From JACTMI01 sp964618415 (GTDB lineage: Bacteria > Acidobacteriota > Thermoanaerobaculia > Multivoradales > JAGPDF01), in assembly GCA_964618415.1 (NCBI GenBank), contig CAZUAT010000004.1, positions 8,787-72,786 of the forward strand: DNA of 64,000 bases, given 5' to 3'. The stretch's first letter is position 1, and each line of letters opens with the position of its first letter. This document shows positions 42,812-51,787 of the stretch, piece after piece. The translations under genes and the position numbers were made by a program. Under the pieces are notes generated by a model. It was not told where the DNA came from. It did not search any database and saw only the letters and a list, made by a program, of their open reading frames with translations.

Positions 42812-44424
42812 CCCACCTCCCGACCGCTCGCGGTCGACTCGAAACGACAGTGGATCCCGTCGCGCCGCACTTCGGCGGTGCAGAACTGCCGGAACCGCCA
42901 GCTCTCCCGGGTGACCGGGTGATCGCTGCGGTAGTGCGCGCCGCGACTCTCGCGCCGCCGCAGCGCCGCCTGACCGACCAGCAGTCCCGCCGCGGTCAGG
43001 CTGCGCGTCTCCGACGCTCCGGGCGGCAGGAGCTGCCAGATCCGGCCCAGACGCTCGAGGGCGGCGAGGATGCCCGGCTCGTCGCGGACCAGGCCGAGCC
43101 GGCTCCACGCCAGTTCCCGGACTTCGCGGTGCAGGTCGCCGCGGCCCGGCCAGTCGGCGTCGCCGCGGTCGGGCGGCAGCTCGAGATCGGCCGGCGGAGC
43201 GGGCAGCTGCGCGGCACGCAGTTCGGTCGCCACACGGGCCCCGAAGACCAGCGCCTCGAGCAGTGAATTGGACGCCAGCCGGTTGGCGCCGTGCACGCCC
43301 GTCGAGGCGACCTCGCCGCACGCCCACAGCCCCGGGACGCTGGTGGCGCCGTCGTCGTCCACCGCCACCCCGCCCATCATGAAGTGCGCCGCGGGCACGA
43401 CCGGGAGCGGCTGCCGGCGCGGATCGATCGATGCCTCGTGGCAGGCCGCGTAGACCTGCGGGAAGCGCTGCGGAAACGACTCGCCGACGGCCTCACGCGC
43501 GTCGAGCAGGATCGTGCGCCCGGCCTCGCGACGGCGCCAGATCGCTCGCGCCACCACGTCGCGCGGCGCCAGCTCGGCGTCCGGATGCTCGCCCGGCATG
43601 AAGCGGTCGCCGGTCTCGTCGACCAGGATGGCGCCTTCGCCGCGCAGAGCCTCGGTGAGCAGCGGCAGCGGATCGCGCGCCACCGCGAGCGCCGTCGGAT
43701 GGAACTGCACGAACTCCAGGTCGACCAGCCGGGCGCCCGCCGCGGCGGCGAGCAGCAGGCCGTCGCCGGTCGCCTCGCGCGGGTTGGTGGTGTAGCGATA
43801 GAGCTGCCCCAGGCCGCCGGTCGCGAGCACCACGCGCGGCGCGGCGTGGAAGCGCAGCGCCCCGTCGGCGTGGCGCACCAGCACGCCGGCCACGCGCCCC
43901 CCGCGCTCGCGGTCGATCACCAACCGCTCGGCGAAGGCGCGGTCGAACAACTCGACTGCCGGCGCCTCGCGCACCCGTTCGGCCAGGGCGTGCACCAGGG
44001 CGGCGCCAGTGGCGTCGCCACCGGCGTGCAGGATGCGCCGCCGGCTGTGCGCGGCCTCGTGGCCGAGCGCCAGCTCCCCGCGCTGCCCGCGGTCGAACTC
44101 GGTGCCGATCTCGATCAGGCGCTGCACCGCGAGCAGGCCGTCGCGGGTGACGATCTCGGCCACCTCCGGGTCGACCAGGCCGGCTCCGGCGGCGACGGTA
44201 TCGGCAGCGTGCAGCTCCGGCGAGTCGCCGCTGCCCATCGCGGCCGCCACTCCCCCCTGCGCCCACAGGCTCGAGCCCGATTCCAGGCGCGCCTTGGTGA
44301 CCAGGTGAACGGTGAGCGGCGTCGCGCCGAGCGCGGCGGTCATGCCCGCCACGCCGCTGCCGAGCACGACGACGTCGGCGTCGAGCCGCTCGATGGCGCC
44401 CGTCGCGCGGGCGACGTCGCTCAC
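42808..44424 (-). CDS. nadB: L-aspartate oxidase
   Basis: 538 residues from a GTG overlapping the nadA stop. FAD site VVVLGSGVAGMTAAL, SSLWAQGGVAAAMG, ATGGLGQLYRYTTNP, the catalytic GHEAAHSRRRILHAGGD, HFMMGGVAVDDDGAT and ANRLASNSLLEALVFG. Oxidises aspartate to iminoaspartate, using oxygen or fumarate as acceptor. The C-terminal helical domain is complete. Confidence 0.96.
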   Translation of the reverse strand: MSDVARATGAIERLDADVVVLGSGVAGMTAALGATPLTVHLVTKARLESGSSLWAQGGVAAAMGSGDSPELHAADTVAAGAGLVDPEVAEIVTRDGLLAVQRLIEIGTEFDRGQRGELALGHEAAHSRRRILHAGGDATGAALVHALAERVREAPAVELFDRAFAERLVIDRERGGRVAGVLVRHADGALRFHAAPRVVLATGGLGQLYRYTTNPREATGDGLLLAAAAGARLVDLEFVQFHPTALAVARDPLPLLTEALRGEGAILVDETGDRFMPGEHPDAELAPRDVVARAIWRRREAGRTILLDAREAVGESFPQRFPQVYAACHEASIDPRRQPLPVVPAAHFMMGGVAVDDDGATSVPGLWACGEVASTGVHGANRLASNSLLEALVFGARVATELRAAQLPAPPADLELPPDRGDADWPGRGDLHREVRELAWSRLGLVRDEPGILAALERLGRIWQLLPPGASETRSLTAAGLLVGQAALRRRESRGAHYRSDHPVTRESWRFRQFCTAEVRRDGIHCRFESTASGREVG

Positions 44425-45461
44425 GCCCGGGCCGATACGGCGCTGACTTCGAGCATCCGCTCGACCGCGCGCCGGGCCCGCGCGGCGACGTCCGGGTCGA
44501 TCTCCACGACGTGGCGCAGCTGCTCGAGCGAGCGCTGGATCTTGGGCAGCGAGATCCGCTTCATGTGCGGACAGAGGTTGCAGGGCCGGATGAACTCGAC
44601 GCCGGGATGGGCCGCCGTGACGTTGTCGCTCATCGAGCACTCGGTGATCATTGCCACTCGAACGGCGCCCGACTGCCCGACGTCGCGAATCATCGCCGCC
44701 GTCGAGCCCACGAAGTCGGCCTCGGCCAGGACCTCCGGCGGGCACTCCGGATGCGCCAGCACGCGCAGGCCGGGGTCGCCCGCGCGCAGCGTCCGGATGT
44801 CGTCGGCGGTGAAGCGCTCGTGTACCTCGCAGTGGCCCTTCCAGAGCAGCAGTTCGACGTCGGTCTGGCTCGCCACCCAGTGGCCGAGGTACTCGTCGGG
44901 CAGGAAGATCACCCGCTTTGCCCCCAGCGACTCGACGATGTGCACCGCGTTGGCGGAGGTGCAGCAGATGTCGGAGGCGGCCTTCACCTCGGCCGTCGTG
45001 TTGACGTAGGTGACCACCGGCGCGTCCGGCCAGCGTTCGCGCAGCAGCGCGACGTCGGCGGCGGTGATCGACGCCGCCAGCGAGCAGCCGGCGGCCAGGT
45101 CCGGGATCAGGACGGTGCGGTCGGGGCAGAGGATCTTGGAGGTCTCCGCCATGAAGTGCACGCCGCACTGGACGATCACTTCGGCATTGGTGCGCGCGGC
45201 CTCCTGGGCGAGCCCCAGGGAGTCGCCGACGTAGTCGGCCACCCCCAGGTAGATCTCCGGAGTCTGGTAGTTGTGCGCCAGGATCACCGCGTTGCGCTCG
45301 CGCTTGAGCCGCTCGATCTCGGCGATGTAGCGCGCGTGAACCGGCCACTCGACCTCCGGCACCGCCCCGCGCAGACGCTCCCCGATCGTCACGAGCGCCG
45401 CATCCGACAGTCCGGCCTGTCCGCCGCTGCCCGTCGTCCCTGCACTGCCCGCGAGAGTCAT
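44421..45461 (-). CDS. nadA: Quinolinate synthase
   Basis: 346 residues, ATG with GGGGAGGAG upstream. The three [4Fe-4S] cysteines are in VQCGVHFMAETSK, ASDICCTSANAV and RPCNLCPHMKRISLPK. NAVILAHNYQTPEI opens the first domain. Condenses iminoaspartate and DHAP to quinolinate. First gene of nadABC, with a ~100-base leader and a promoter at 45564-45593. Confidence 0.97.
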   Translation of the reverse strand: MTLAGSAGTTGSGGQAGLSDAALVTIGERLRGAVPEVEWPVHARYIAEIERLKRERNAVILAHNYQTPEIYLGVADYVGDSLGLAQEAARTNAEVIVQCGVHFMAETSKILCPDRTVLIPDLAAGCSLAASITAADVALLRERWPDAPVVTYVNTTAEVKAASDICCTSANAVHIVESLGAKRVIFLPDEYLGHWVASQTDVELLLWKGHCEVHERFTADDIRTLRAGDPGLRVLAHPECPPEVLAEADFVGSTAAMIRDVGQSGAVRVAMITECSMSDNVTAAHPGVEFIRPCNLCPHMKRISLPKIQRSLEQLRHVVEIDPDVAARARRAVERMLEVSAVSARA

Positions 45462-45561
45462 CGCGCTCCTCCCCTCTCCGTCGCGCCCGTGGCGCTCTAC
45501 CCGAGCGCCCGCAGCGTTCGTTCGACCCAGGCCACCGGTCCCTGCTGCCGGTCGGCTCGAT

Positions 45562-45582
45562 TTATCCTAGAAGTGAGTATAA
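45562..45582. promoter_or_regulatory. Candidate NrtR operator (21-bp imperfect palindrome)
   Basis: A 21-base imperfect palindrome: outer arms TTAT and ATAA pair perfectly, as do positions 6-7 with 15-16, giving 6 of 10 pairs. It is AT-rich in a GC-rich genome and lies inside and across the -10 side of the nadA promoter. NrtR sites in other bacteria are ~21-bp palindromes in nad and lip-linked promoters; the nrtR gene is the next gene upstream. Confidence 0.5.
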
Positions 45583-45593
45583 TCGGATGTCAA
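45564..45593 (-). promoter_or_regulatory. Sigma-70-type promoter of nadABC
   Basis: On the minus strand, TTGACA (45593-45588, perfect consensus) and TAGGAT (45569-45564, 4/6) are 18 bases apart. Transcription would begin near 45557, ~95 bases before the nadA ATG. The spacer and -10 lie within the palindrome at 45562-45582, so bound NrtR would occlude RNA polymerase. Confidence 0.55.
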
Positions 45594-45639
45594 GTCGCCC
45601 ACCGCGGGCCCCGTCGCTCCCTCAGGCCACTCAGCGTCC

Positions 45640-46542
45640 TCATCCGTGCGTGCGCAGCCACGGCAGGCCGACGCCCGGCGCCGGGCGCTCGCGCAGTACC
45701 TCGCGCCGGAACCGGAACAGTTCGGCCGGCCGCCCCACCCGCCCACCGGCAAACCGCCCGGTTCCCTCGACCAGCCCGCCCCCCTCGACCAGGCGGCGGA
45801 AGTTCTGCTTGTGCAGCTTGCGGCCCGCGAGCGCCTCGACGGTCGCCTGCAGGTCGAGCAGGGTGAAGGTGCGCGGCAGCAGCTCGAAGACGACCGGGCG
45901 GTAGCGCAGCTTGCCGCGCAGGCGGCCGAGCGCCGACGCGAGGATGCGGCGATGGTCGAGGCCGAGCTGGGCGCCCAGGCGCGGATCACCCGCCAGCCCG
46001 GCCTCGAACAGCAGTTCGTAGCGATCGAGCACCCGCTCGCCGTCCCACGGCGCTCCGAGCCCGAAGCAGATGCCGACCCGTTCGCGGCGGACGAGTGCGC
46101 CGGCGCGGTCGCCGGCGGCGCGCGCCCAGGCATCGAGCCCGGGCAGGATCGCCGCGTCGAGCACTTCCGGCCGCCCGGCCCGCCAGTCCTCCCACGGGAA
46201 GTGGTCGTACCAGCCCCGCCACGCGGCGCCCGACCCGGCGGCGGGCGCCGCCTCGCGCAGCAGCGCCAGGTAGGCGACGGCGAGCCGTCGGGTGCCGGCG
46301 GTCCGCTCGTCGGGGTGCCGGTCGCGGTTGCCGAAGGTGTAGAGCTGCTCGACGTAGCCGAGGTCGAGCCCGGTGCGCTCGCGCACTTCGCAGCGCAGCG
46401 CGAGCTCCAGCGTTCGGTCGCGCGCCGGATCGAGCCGACCGGTCGGCAGCACCGCCGAGCCCGGTTCGCCGACCATCAGCACGCGCGGCGTTCCGGCGGT
46501 CACCGCGGTGACGACCGCGGCCAGCTCGACTTCGAGACTCAT
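45640..46542 (-). CDS. nrtR: NrtR-type Nudix transcription regulator of NAD metabolism
   Basis: 300 residues. N-terminal Nudix-like domain (~5-165) with a degraded Nudix box (RTLELALRCEVRERTGLDLG; several catalytic Glu missing), then a C-terminal winged helix (~200-300: ILASALGRLRGKLRYRPVVF, LHKQNFRRLVEGGGLVEGTG). This is the NrtR architecture, whose Nudix domain binds ADP-ribose and related ligands to control the winged helix. Located between lipB (4-base overlap) and the nadABC promoter. Regulation of nadABC is inferred from synteny and the operator candidate. Confidence 0.8.
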   Translation of the reverse strand: MSLEVELAAVVTAVTAGTPRVLMVGEPGSAVLPTGRLDPARDRTLELALRCEVRERTGLDLGYVEQLYTFGNRDRHPDERTAGTRRLAVAYLALLREAAPAAGSGAAWRGWYDHFPWEDWRAGRPEVLDAAILPGLDAWARAAGDRAGALVRRERVGICFGLGAPWDGERVLDRYELLFEAGLAGDPRLGAQLGLDHRRILASALGRLRGKLRYRPVVFELLPRTFTLLDLQATVEALAGRKLHKQNFRRLVEGGGLVEGTGRFAGGRVGRPAELFRFRREVLRERPAPGVGLPWLRTHG

Positions 46543-47270
46543 CGGAGGGCCGGGTCGACGGCGCCGGGCTCCGGCGCGGCGGCCAGCGCCCCTGCCGCGA
46601 ACTCGCGATCCTCGGCGAGTACGCGCTCGAATCGCCGCGCGAAGTGAGTCACGACGCGGCCGGCGACCTCGAGCAGGTCGGGCGCCGCGCCGGTCTCGCG
46701 CTCGATCGAAGTCATGGTGACCTCCGGCAGCCCGCAGGCGGTGATGCCGCCGAACAGCCCGAGGTCGGTGCGCACGTTGAGCGCGAAGCCGTGGGTGGTG
46801 CGCCAGCGCGACAGGTGGATGCCGATCGAGGCGATCTTGCGCTCGCCGGTCCAGACTCCGATGCGCTCGCCGGCGCCGCCGCTGGCGACGATCCCGTACT
46901 CGGCCAGGACGTCGACCAGCACGAGCTGCAGATCGCAGACGTAGCGCCGGATGTCACGCCGGTCCGGCGACAGGTCCAGGATCGGATAGCCGACCAGCTG
47001 GCCGGGGCCGTGGTAGGTCACCTGCCCGCCGCGGTCGGTCAGTTCGAGGTCGATGCCGCGTGCGGCCAGCTCGTCGGGCGGCAGGTGAACGTCGCCGTCG
47101 GTGGCGTTGCGTCCGAGGGTGTAGACGTGGTCGTGCTCGAGCAGCAGCAGCCGCTCGGGTCCCTGCCCGTCCGCCAGCCGGTCGCGGATTTCGCGCTGCA
47201 GGTCCGCGGCCGGCCCGTAGCGGACGCGGCCCAGCCAGCTCCAGCGTGTCTCGCGCGGCTCGGCGCTCAC
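46539..47270 (-). CDS. lipB: Octanoyl-ACP:protein octanoyltransferase
   Basis: 243 residues, GTG start. LEHDHVYTLGRNA, DRGGQVTYHGPGQLVGYPIL, ERKIASIGIHLSRW (catalytic Lys) and GGITACGLPEVTM (catalytic Cys) are all present. Transfers octanoate from ACP to lipoyl domains, the step before LipA. It overlaps nrtR by 4 bases, linking lipoate attachment with NAD control. Confidence 0.95.
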   Translation of the reverse strand: MSAEPRETRWSWLGRVRYGPAADLQREIRDRLADGQGPERLLLLEHDHVYTLGRNATDGDVHLPPDELAARGIDLELTDRGGQVTYHGPGQLVGYPILDLSPDRRDIRRYVCDLQLVLVDVLAEYGIVASGGAGERIGVWTGERKIASIGIHLSRWRTTHGFALNVRTDLGLFGGITACGLPEVTMTSIERETGAAPDLLEVAGRVVTHFARRFERVLAEDREFAAGALAAAPEPGAVDPALR

Positions 47271-47369
47271 ACCGGCATTCTAGAGGCGCAGCGGCTAGAA
47301 TCGATGCTCGATTCACGGCGGGCCCGCCCGGCACGGGGCCGGCGGCGCGCCGGCCGCAAGGAGGATCCG

Positions 47370-48347
47370 ATGTCCCAGTCGCCGGTCCGCGATTTTCTCC
47401 GCCATCACTACCGCCACTTCAACGCCGCCGCGCTGGTGCGCGCCGCCGAGGACTACGAGAAGCACCTCGCGTCAGGCGGCAAGATGCTGGTGACGCTGGC
47501 CGGGGCGATGTCGACGGCCGAGCTGGGGCTCTCACTGGCCGAGATGATCCGCCGCGACAAGGTCCACGCGATCTCCTGCACCGGCGCCAATCTCGAGGAA
47601 GACGTCTTCAACCTGGTGGCCCACGACCACTACGTGATGGTGCCGAACTACCGCGATCTCACGCCCCAGCAGGAGCGCGAGCTGCTCGACCGTCATCTCA
47701 ACCGGGTGACCGACACCTGTATCCCCGAGGAGGAGGCGATGCGGCGGATCGAGCGCGTCGTCCTCGAGGAGTGGCAGGCGGCCGACGCGAAGGGCGAGCG
47801 GCTGTTTCCGCACGAGTTCCTCTACCGGATCCTGCTCTCGGGCAAGCTGGAGTCGCAGTACCAGATCGATCCGAAGGATTCGTGGCTGCTGGCGGCGGCG
47901 CAGAAGAATCTGCCGATGATCGTGCCCGGCTGGGAGGACGCGACGCTGGCCAACATGTACGCCGGCCACGTGATGAAGGGCAACATCCACAACGTGCACA
48001 CGGTGCGCACCGGCATCGAGTACATGACCCGGCTCGCCGACTGGTACCGCACCACGAGCGCCGGGCAGTCGATCGGCTTCTTCCAGATCGGCGGCGGCAT
48101 CGCCGGCGACTTCCCGATCTGCGTCGTCCCGATGCTCTATCAGGACATGGAGATGCACGACATCCCGTTCTGGGGCTACTTCTGCCAGATCAGCGATTCG
48201 ACGACGAGCTACGGCTCGTACTCAGGCGCGGTCCCCAACGAGAAGATCACCTGGGGCAAGCTGGACGTCGACACGCCCAAGCACATCATCGAGAGCGACG
48301 CGACGATCGTCGCGCCGCTGATCTTCGCCTACCTGCTCGGCTGGTAG
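47370..48347 (+). CDS. Deoxyhypusine synthase-like protein
   Basis: 325 residues from an ATG with AAGGAGG 5 bases upstream. Homologous over its length to eukaryotic/archaeal deoxyhypusine synthase: VHAISCTGANLEEDVFN (NAD loop), IGFFQIGGGIAGDFP, and the active-site segment EKITWGKLDV, in which Lys297 aligns with the human catalytic Lys329 (SWGK). Bacteria lack eIF5A, so such proteins are thought to make homospermidine or act on another amine; the aminobutyl-transfer lysine is retained. It stands alone on the plus strand, divergent from lipB. Confidence 0.82.
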   Translation: MSQSPVRDFLRHHYRHFNAAALVRAAEDYEKHLASGGKMLVTLAGAMSTAELGLSLAEMIRRDKVHAISCTGANLEEDVFNLVAHDHYVMVPNYRDLTPQQERELLDRHLNRVTDTCIPEEEAMRRIERVVLEEWQAADAKGERLFPHEFLYRILLSGKLESQYQIDPKDSWLLAAAQKNLPMIVPGWEDATLANMYAGHVMKGNIHNVHTVRTGIEYMTRLADWYRTTSAGQSIGFFQIGGGIAGDFPICVVPMLYQDMEMHDIPFWGYFCQISDSTTSYGSYSGAVPNEKITWGKLDVDTPKHIIESDATIVAPLIFAYLLGW

Positions 48348-48378
48348 CGGCGGAGCTGCCGGCCCCGCGCGAGCCGCG

Positions 48379-49083
48379 TCACCAGCGGGCGTGGTCGCGC
48401 AGCAGGCCGGCGCGCCGGGCGAACGCGAGTTCGACCAGGCCCAGCGCCATGTCGCTCGGGCGCCGGTTGAGGTCGGTGATGTCGTAGAACTCGTAGCCCA
48501 GACGGCGCATGGTGTCGAGCACTTCGTGGAAGAGCGGCCGGCCGCCGAAGTCGAACAGGGCGGCCTCGAGGAAGAACAGCTCGGTCTGCCCGATCAGGCT
48601 GCGCGCGCCGGCCATCGCCTCGAGTTCGAGGCCCTCGACGTCGAGTTTGACGATCTCCGGCACCGGCCCGTCGGCGCAGATCTCGTCGAGGGTCCGAATC
48701 TGCACCGGCCGCTGCTCGAGCCCGTGCTCGCGGGCGTAGGACTCGGGATAGATGAACCCGCTGCCGTCGCCCGGGGAAGTGACGGTGAAGACCCGCTCCC
48801 CGCTCTCTCCCCCCACCCCGACCGGCAGCCATCGCGCGTCCGCGACGCTGGCGCAGAAAGCCTCCAGATGCGGTCGCATCTCCGCCTGCGGCTCGATCAG
48901 CGTATAGCGCGCCTCCGGAAAGACGGCACTGGCGTCCCGACTCCAGTCGCCCTGATACGCGCCCGCATCGACGATATGCCGCGGCCGCAGCCCCTTGTCG
49001 CGCAACTGCCGAAACAACCGCAGCCGCAACGCCGAAGGACTGGGCAGGGCAGGATCCGGACCGGCAATCTCAGGCACACTCAT
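48379..49083 (-). CDS. FkbM-family SAM-dependent methyltransferase
   Basis: 234 residues from the ATG at 49083; a longer upstream frame exists without support. HIVDAGAYQGDWSRDAS is the SAM-binding Gly motif, YTLIEPQAEM the acidic strand end, and EIVKLDVEGLELEAMAGA plus ELFFLEAALFDFGG the FkbM C-terminal features. O-methyltransferase, often of glycans or polyketides; substrate unknown. Convergent with the deoxyhypusine-synthase-like gene. Confidence 0.82.
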   Translation of the reverse strand: MSVPEIAGPDPALPSPSALRLRLFRQLRDKGLRPRHIVDAGAYQGDWSRDASAVFPEARYTLIEPQAEMRPHLEAFCASVADARWLPVGVGGESGERVFTVTSPGDGSGFIYPESYAREHGLEQRPVQIRTLDEICADGPVPEIVKLDVEGLELEAMAGARSLIGQTELFFLEAALFDFGGRPLFHEVLDTMRRLGYEFYDITDLNRRPSDMALGLVELAFARRAGLLRDHARW

Positions 49084-49240
49084 GGGACGCGCATCGTGTG
49101 CGAAATTCGCCCCACGTGCAACTGCCGCGCGCTGGACTCCAGAACCGAGGTCGTGCTGAGCGGACACGCGACGACCCGCGTGCCACCACTCGCCGTCGAC
49201 GATCGCTGCCTCCACTTGCGAGCCTTCACCCGCAACGCAA

Positions 49241-49267
49241 CGAGGCCGCGGGGTTGCCGCGGCCTCG
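49241..49267 (-). terminator. Hairpin downstream of the 2-oxoacid dehydrogenase operon
   Basis: Arms 49241-49251 (CGAGGCCGCGG) and 49257-49267 (CCGCGGCCTCG) pair perfectly around a 5-base loop, 27 bases after the E2 stop (minus strand). No long T-run follows, only TTGCGTTGCG. Confidence 0.6.
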
Positions 49268-49293
49268 GGGATTCGGCGGGGTGAAGCGGAGCG

Positions 49294-50700
49294 TCAGGAG
49301 TAGGGCTCGAGTTCGGGCCAGGCGTCGGACTCGAGGGTCTTCTTGACGTCGTTCATGAAGTGGTCGGCGTCGGCACCGTCGACGAGGCGGTGGTCGTAGG
49401 TGATGCCGAAGTAGCTCATCACCCGGATGGCGATCGTGTCGCAGCCGTCCTCGTCGGTCATCACCATCGGGCGCTTCTCGATCGCGCCCACGCCCATGAT
49501 CGCCACCTGCGGCTGATTGATGATCGGCGTGCCGAACAGGCTGCCGAAGACGCCCGGGTTGGTGATCGTGAACGTGCCGCCCTGCGCCTCGTCGGGCTTG
49601 AGCTTCTTGGCCCGCGCCCGGTCGGCCAGATCGTTCGCCGCCTTGGCGAGGCCGACCAGATTGAGGTGATCGGCATTCTTGATCACCGGCACCAGCAGCC
49701 CCCAGTCGAGCGCCACCGCCATGCCGAGATTGATGTCCTTCTTGAACACCACGTTCGTGCCGTCGATCGCCGCATTGAGCTTCGGATTCGACTTGAGCGC
49801 GTTGCAGACCGCCTTGAAGATGAACGGCATGTAGGTGAGCTTGGTGCCGTTGGCCTTCAGGAAGCCGTTCTTCGCCCGCGCGCGCGCCCGGTCGACCTTG
49901 GTGAAATCCATGTGGAAGACCGTCGTCACGTGCGCCGAAGTGTCCTTCGAGTAGCGCATGTGCGCCGCCGTGATCTGGCGGATCTTCGACATCGGCTCGA
50001 TCACCACGTTCTCACTCGGCGTGTAGGCGGGCACGTGGAAGCCGCTCGACGGACGCGCGGCCTGAGCCGGCGCCGGCGCGGCAGCAGCGGCCGGCGCGGC
50101 GGCCGCCTTCGCGGCCGGTGCCGCGGCTGCGGCGCCGCCGGACTCGATGAACGCGAGGATGTCCTGCTTGGTCACCCGCCCGTGCACGCCCGTGCCGGGC
50201 ACCCGGGCGACGTCGATGCCGTGCTCCCGCGCGATGTTGCGGACCACCGGCGAAGAGAGCGTGCGGACCCGCTCCTCGAGCGAGCCGGGCGCAGCCGTCC
50301 GGGCCGCGCTGTCGATTTCGACCTGCGGCGGCTTGGCGTCGGGAGCCGGGGCCTTGGCGGCCGCGGCGCCGTCGATCTCGACCTGCGGCGGCTTCGCATC
50401 CGTCGACGCCGGCGCGGTCGCCCCGTCGATCTCCACCTGCGGCGGCTTGGCCGGCTCTTCTCCTTCGGCCCCGATCACCCCCACCACCGCACCGACCGCC
50501 ACCGTCTCGCCGGCGTTGTGCCGGATCTCCAGCAGCGTCCCGGCGGCCGGCGACGGAATCTCGGCGTCCACCTTGTCGGTCGAAATCTCGAACAGCGGCT
50601 GGTCGCGCTCCACCTGCGAGCCCACCGTCACCAGCCACTTCGTGATCGTTCCTTCGGCGATCGACTCGCCCATCTGCGGCATTACGACTTCCGTCGCCAT
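49294..50700 (-). CDS. 2-oxoacid dehydrogenase E2 (dihydrolipoyl acyltransferase)
   Basis: 468 residues from the ATG at 50700 (GGAGAGAAGCG upstream). One lipoyl domain (~2-80; FEISTDKVDAEIPS, Lys43 lipoylated), a linker with three copies of KPPQVEID, a peripheral-subunit-binding domain (VRNIAREHGIDVARVPGTG), and a catalytic domain ending in ITYDHRLVDGADADHFM (His and Asp). Acyl specificity (acetyl, branched-chain or 2-oxoglutarate) is not fixed by the motifs; E1 similarity points to pyruvate or branched-chain. Its first ~400 bases are nearly identical to the E3 gene. Confidence 0.92.
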   Translation of the reverse strand: MATEVVMPQMGESIAEGTITKWLVTVGSQVERDQPLFEISTDKVDAEIPSPAAGTLLEIRHNAGETVAVGAVVGVIGAEGEEPAKPPQVEIDGATAPASTDAKPPQVEIDGAAAAKAPAPDAKPPQVEIDSAARTAAPGSLEERVRTLSSPVVRNIAREHGIDVARVPGTGVHGRVTKQDILAFIESGGAAAAAPAAKAAAAPAAAAAPAPAQAARPSSGFHVPAYTPSENVVIEPMSKIRQITAAHMRYSKDTSAHVTTVFHMDFTKVDRARARAKNGFLKANGTKLTYMPFIFKAVCNALKSNPKLNAAIDGTNVVFKKDINLGMAVALDWGLLVPVIKNADHLNLVGLAKAANDLADRARAKKLKPDEAQGGTFTITNPGVFGSLFGTPIINQPQVAIMGVGAIEKRPMVMTDEDGCDTIAIRVMSYFGITYDHRLVDGADADHFMNDVKKTLESDAWPELEPYS

Positions 50701-50712
50701 CGCTTCTCTCCG
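50306..50712 (-). repeat. Duplicated lipoyl-domain DNA, copy in E2
   Basis: Near-identical to 54262-54671, differing by a few substitutions and a 3-base (one Ala codon) indel; identity includes third codon positions, the KPPQVEID linker and the ribosome-binding site GGAGAGAAGCG. Direct repeat ~3.96 kb apart. Confidence 0.9.
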
Positions 50713-50812
50713 TCCGTTCCGGCGCGCTGCCGGAAGAATGTTCCCTAGGCTACCCGATCCGGGCCCCGACGACACCCCGCGCGGCCCCCAACTGCGCCAA
50801 TCACTGCGCCAG

Positions 50813-51787
50813 TCACTGCGCCAGCAGCTCGCGCACCTTGGCGATCAGCTTGTCCGCATTCGGCAGATAGTGATCTTCCAGCGGCGGGCTGTAGGGCACC
50901 GGCGTGTCGAGGCAGCAGACGCGCGCCACCGGCGCATCGAGATGCCAGAACGCGTGCTCGGCGATACGCGCCGCGACCTCGCCGGCCAGCGACCCGGTCA
51001 GCGGCTCCTCGTTGAGCACGATCACCCGGCCGGTCCGGGCGACCGTCGCCAGGATCGCCTCCTCGTCGAGCGGCTTGAGCGTGCGCAGATCGAGAATCTC
51101 CAGCTCGATCCCTTCGGCCGCCAGTCGCTCGGCCGCCTCGAGCGCCACGTGCAGCATCGCCGCGTAGGTGATCACCGACAGGTGGCGGCCCTCGCGCACC
51201 AGGCGCGCCTTGCCGATCGGAACCCGGTGGTCGGCCGGCGGCACCGCGCCCTTGATCCGGCGATAGAGGTACTTGTGCTCGAAGAACAGCACCGGATTCG
51301 GGTCCGCGATCGCCGAGCGGATCAGCCCGTACGCGTCGTCGACCGTCGCCGGGTAGACGATCTTGAGCCCGGGCGCGCGGTGGTAGAAACCCTCGGGGTT
51401 GGCCGAATGGTAGGCCGACCCCGACACCCGCCCGCCCGACGGCCCGCGCAGCACGATCGGCACCTGCTGACCCCAGCGGTAGTGATTGGGAGCCGCGAAG
51501 TTGACGATCATGTCGAAGGCGTTGGCCATGAAGTCGATGAACTGGAACTCCACGACCGGCCGCAGGCCCATCATCGCGGCGCCGATCGCCGCGCCGGTGA
51601 ATCCGGACTCCGAGATCGGCGTGTCGATGATGCGCTGCGGACCGAACTCGTCGAGGAAGCCGGCCGTGACCCGGAAGGCGCCACCGTAGCGGCCGAGGTC
51701 CTCGCCGATCATGAAGACGCGCGGATCGGCGCGCATCTCGTCGGCGAGGCCGCGCTGAATCGCCTCGAGCAGCGTGATCTCGCTCAC
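50813..51787 (-). CDS. 2-oxoacid dehydrogenase E1 beta subunit
   Basis: 324 residues, GTG overlapping the E1 alpha stop. EDLGRYGGAFRVTAGFLDEF, DTPISESGFTGAAIGAAMMG, VLRGPSGGRVSGSAYHSANP and the C-terminal transketolase domain (ILDLRTLKPLDEEAI) are typical of the two-chain E1 of pyruvate or branched-chain 2-oxoacid dehydrogenases. Pairs with the alpha subunit to decarboxylate the 2-oxoacid. Confidence 0.92.
   Translation of the reverse strand: MSEITLLEAIQRGLADEMRADPRVFMIGEDLGRYGGAFRVTAGFLDEFGPQRIIDTPISESGFTGAAIGAAMMGLRPVVEFQFIDFMANAFDMIVNFAAPNHYRWGQQVPIVLRGPSGGRVSGSAYHSANPEGFYHRAPGLKIVYPATVDDAYGLIRSAIADPNPVLFFEHKYLYRRIKGAVPPADHRVPIGKARLVREGRHLSVITYAAMLHVALEAAERLAAEGIELEILDLRTLKPLDEEAILATVARTGRVIVLNEEPLTGSLAGEVAARIAEHAFWHLDAPVARVCCLDTPVPYSPPLEDHYLPNADKLIAKVRELLAQ

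Noticed and set aside
50306..50460. KPPQVEID linker repeats as a possible CRISPR-like array
   Set aside because: They are in-frame protein linker repeats of irregular spacing inside a gene.
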